A stretch of DNA of 64,000 nucleotides from Vandiemenella viatica (Eukaryota > Arthropoda > Insecta > Orthoptera > Morabidae): the NCBI GenBank assembly GCA_031002005.1, contig CM061914.1, positions 16,664,148 through 16,728,147 of the forward strand. Reading direction: 5' to 3'. This document shows positions 63,621-64,000 of the stretch, one piece after another (position 1 is the stretch's first letter; each line of letters opens with the position of its first letter). The translations under genes and the position numbers were made by a program. The notes below the pieces were generated by a model. That model made no database searches and was not told where the DNA came from. It saw nothing but the letters and a program-made list of their open reading frames with translations.

Positions 63621-64000
63621 CGTCAGTCTTCAGACTGGTTTGATGCAATCCTCCATCCCTTTCTATCCTGTGCTAACCTTTTCGTTTCTACATACCCCAT
63701 ACAACCCACGTCCTCATATATCTGCTTCATATATTCTAATCACTGTCTACCTCTACAGTTCTTACCTTCGACTGTTCCCTCCACTAACAAATTAACCAAT
63801 CCAGCATGTCTCAAAATATGACCTAAAAGCCTGTCTCTTCTTCCTGTAAGCTTCTTCCATAAACTTCTTTTCTCACCCATCATTTCCATAACTCGTTCAT
63901 TTCTTACTTTGTCTGTCCACCTAATTTTTAGCATTATTCTGTATCACCACATTTCAAATGCTTCAAGTTTATTTCTTTCCGGTATTCCTAAAGTCCATGT
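63553..64000 (-). mobile_element. LINE 3' end with 63-nt poly(A) tail, continuing off the window
   Basis: The plus strand has 63 consecutive T (63553-63615), i.e. a long poly(A) tail on the minus strand. Next comes the 3' UTR (gctgtcgtcagtcttcagactggtttgatgc as seen on plus), a motif shared by many insect LINE 3' ends, then the C-terminal protein MLKIRWTDKVRNERVM, RLLGHILRHAGL and LVEGTVEGKNCRGRQ at 63934-63740. The rest of the element extends beyond 64000. Confidence 0.85.

Overview
The window reads as nuclear DNA of an insect, most likely an orthopteran and plausibly a grasshopper. A block at 5.56-6.13 kb is a nuclear copy of mitochondrial trnK-atp8-atp6 that reads with the invertebrate mitochondrial code (TGA = Trp, AGA = Ser). 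The trnK gene directly precedes atp8, the order known from caeliferan Orthoptera (other insects usually have trnD between them). The rest is what a large, transposon-swollen insect genome looks like: AT-rich DNA filled with nested LINEs, tRNA-derived SINEs, Helitrons, hAT, piggyBac, Tc1/mariner and PIF/Harbinger elements, one Ty3/Gypsy element and several tandem repeats. Species assignment is inference.

Layout. 0-3.4 kb: a SINE with target-site duplication, an 86-bp satellite, and two LINE 3' ends facing each other. 5.56-6.13 kb: the mitochondrial insert. 6.2-12.6 kb: a minus-strand LINE with an intact PHD/SGNH-hydrolase ORF1 and a broken ORF2, split by a hAT element with 8-bp duplications that itself holds a MITE-like inverted repeat. 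12.6-17.9 kb: LINE fragment, ~189-bp repeat, hAT MITE, unassigned DNA. 18.0-20.7 kb: an almost complete piggyBac element with one nonsense codon. 21.1-23.4 kb: decayed hAT. 23.6-26.4 kb: Helitron, mariner-type element, inverted copy of the ~189-bp repeat.

27.2-36.8 kb holds the only convincing host gene: two GC-rich exons joined by a ~9.3-kb intron, predicted to encode a 71-residue secreted Gly/Ala-rich peptide. The intron is packed with a LINE fragment, tandem repeats, SINEs, a complete non-autonomous Helitron, a second LINE, a mariner with a SINE inside it, and a Harbinger element ending 117 bp before exon 2.

37-48.9 kb: a Helitron helicase remnant, a dense heat-shock-element array, a Ty3/Gypsy element (40.1-45.7 kb) whose LTRs carry both heat-shock elements with a TATA box and a tRNA-like A/B-box pair, then LINE sequences. 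49-64 kb: SINEs, a Tc1-like element, a Helitron containing a tRNA-like sequence, LINE fragments, a 2.2-kb Harbinger inserted in a LINE endonuclease, a 1.43-kb near-perfect palindrome made from a Tc1-like element, a GC-rich tandem duplication leading into a broken MADF-type ORF, a mariner fragment and a LINE 3' end with a 63-nt poly(A) tail.

Almost every coding stretch is transposon-derived and broken. The most interesting items are the heat-shock-element array, the hybrid LTR promoter, the palindromic Tc1 element, the small secreted peptide gene, and the shared module between the SINEs and a LINE 3' UTR.
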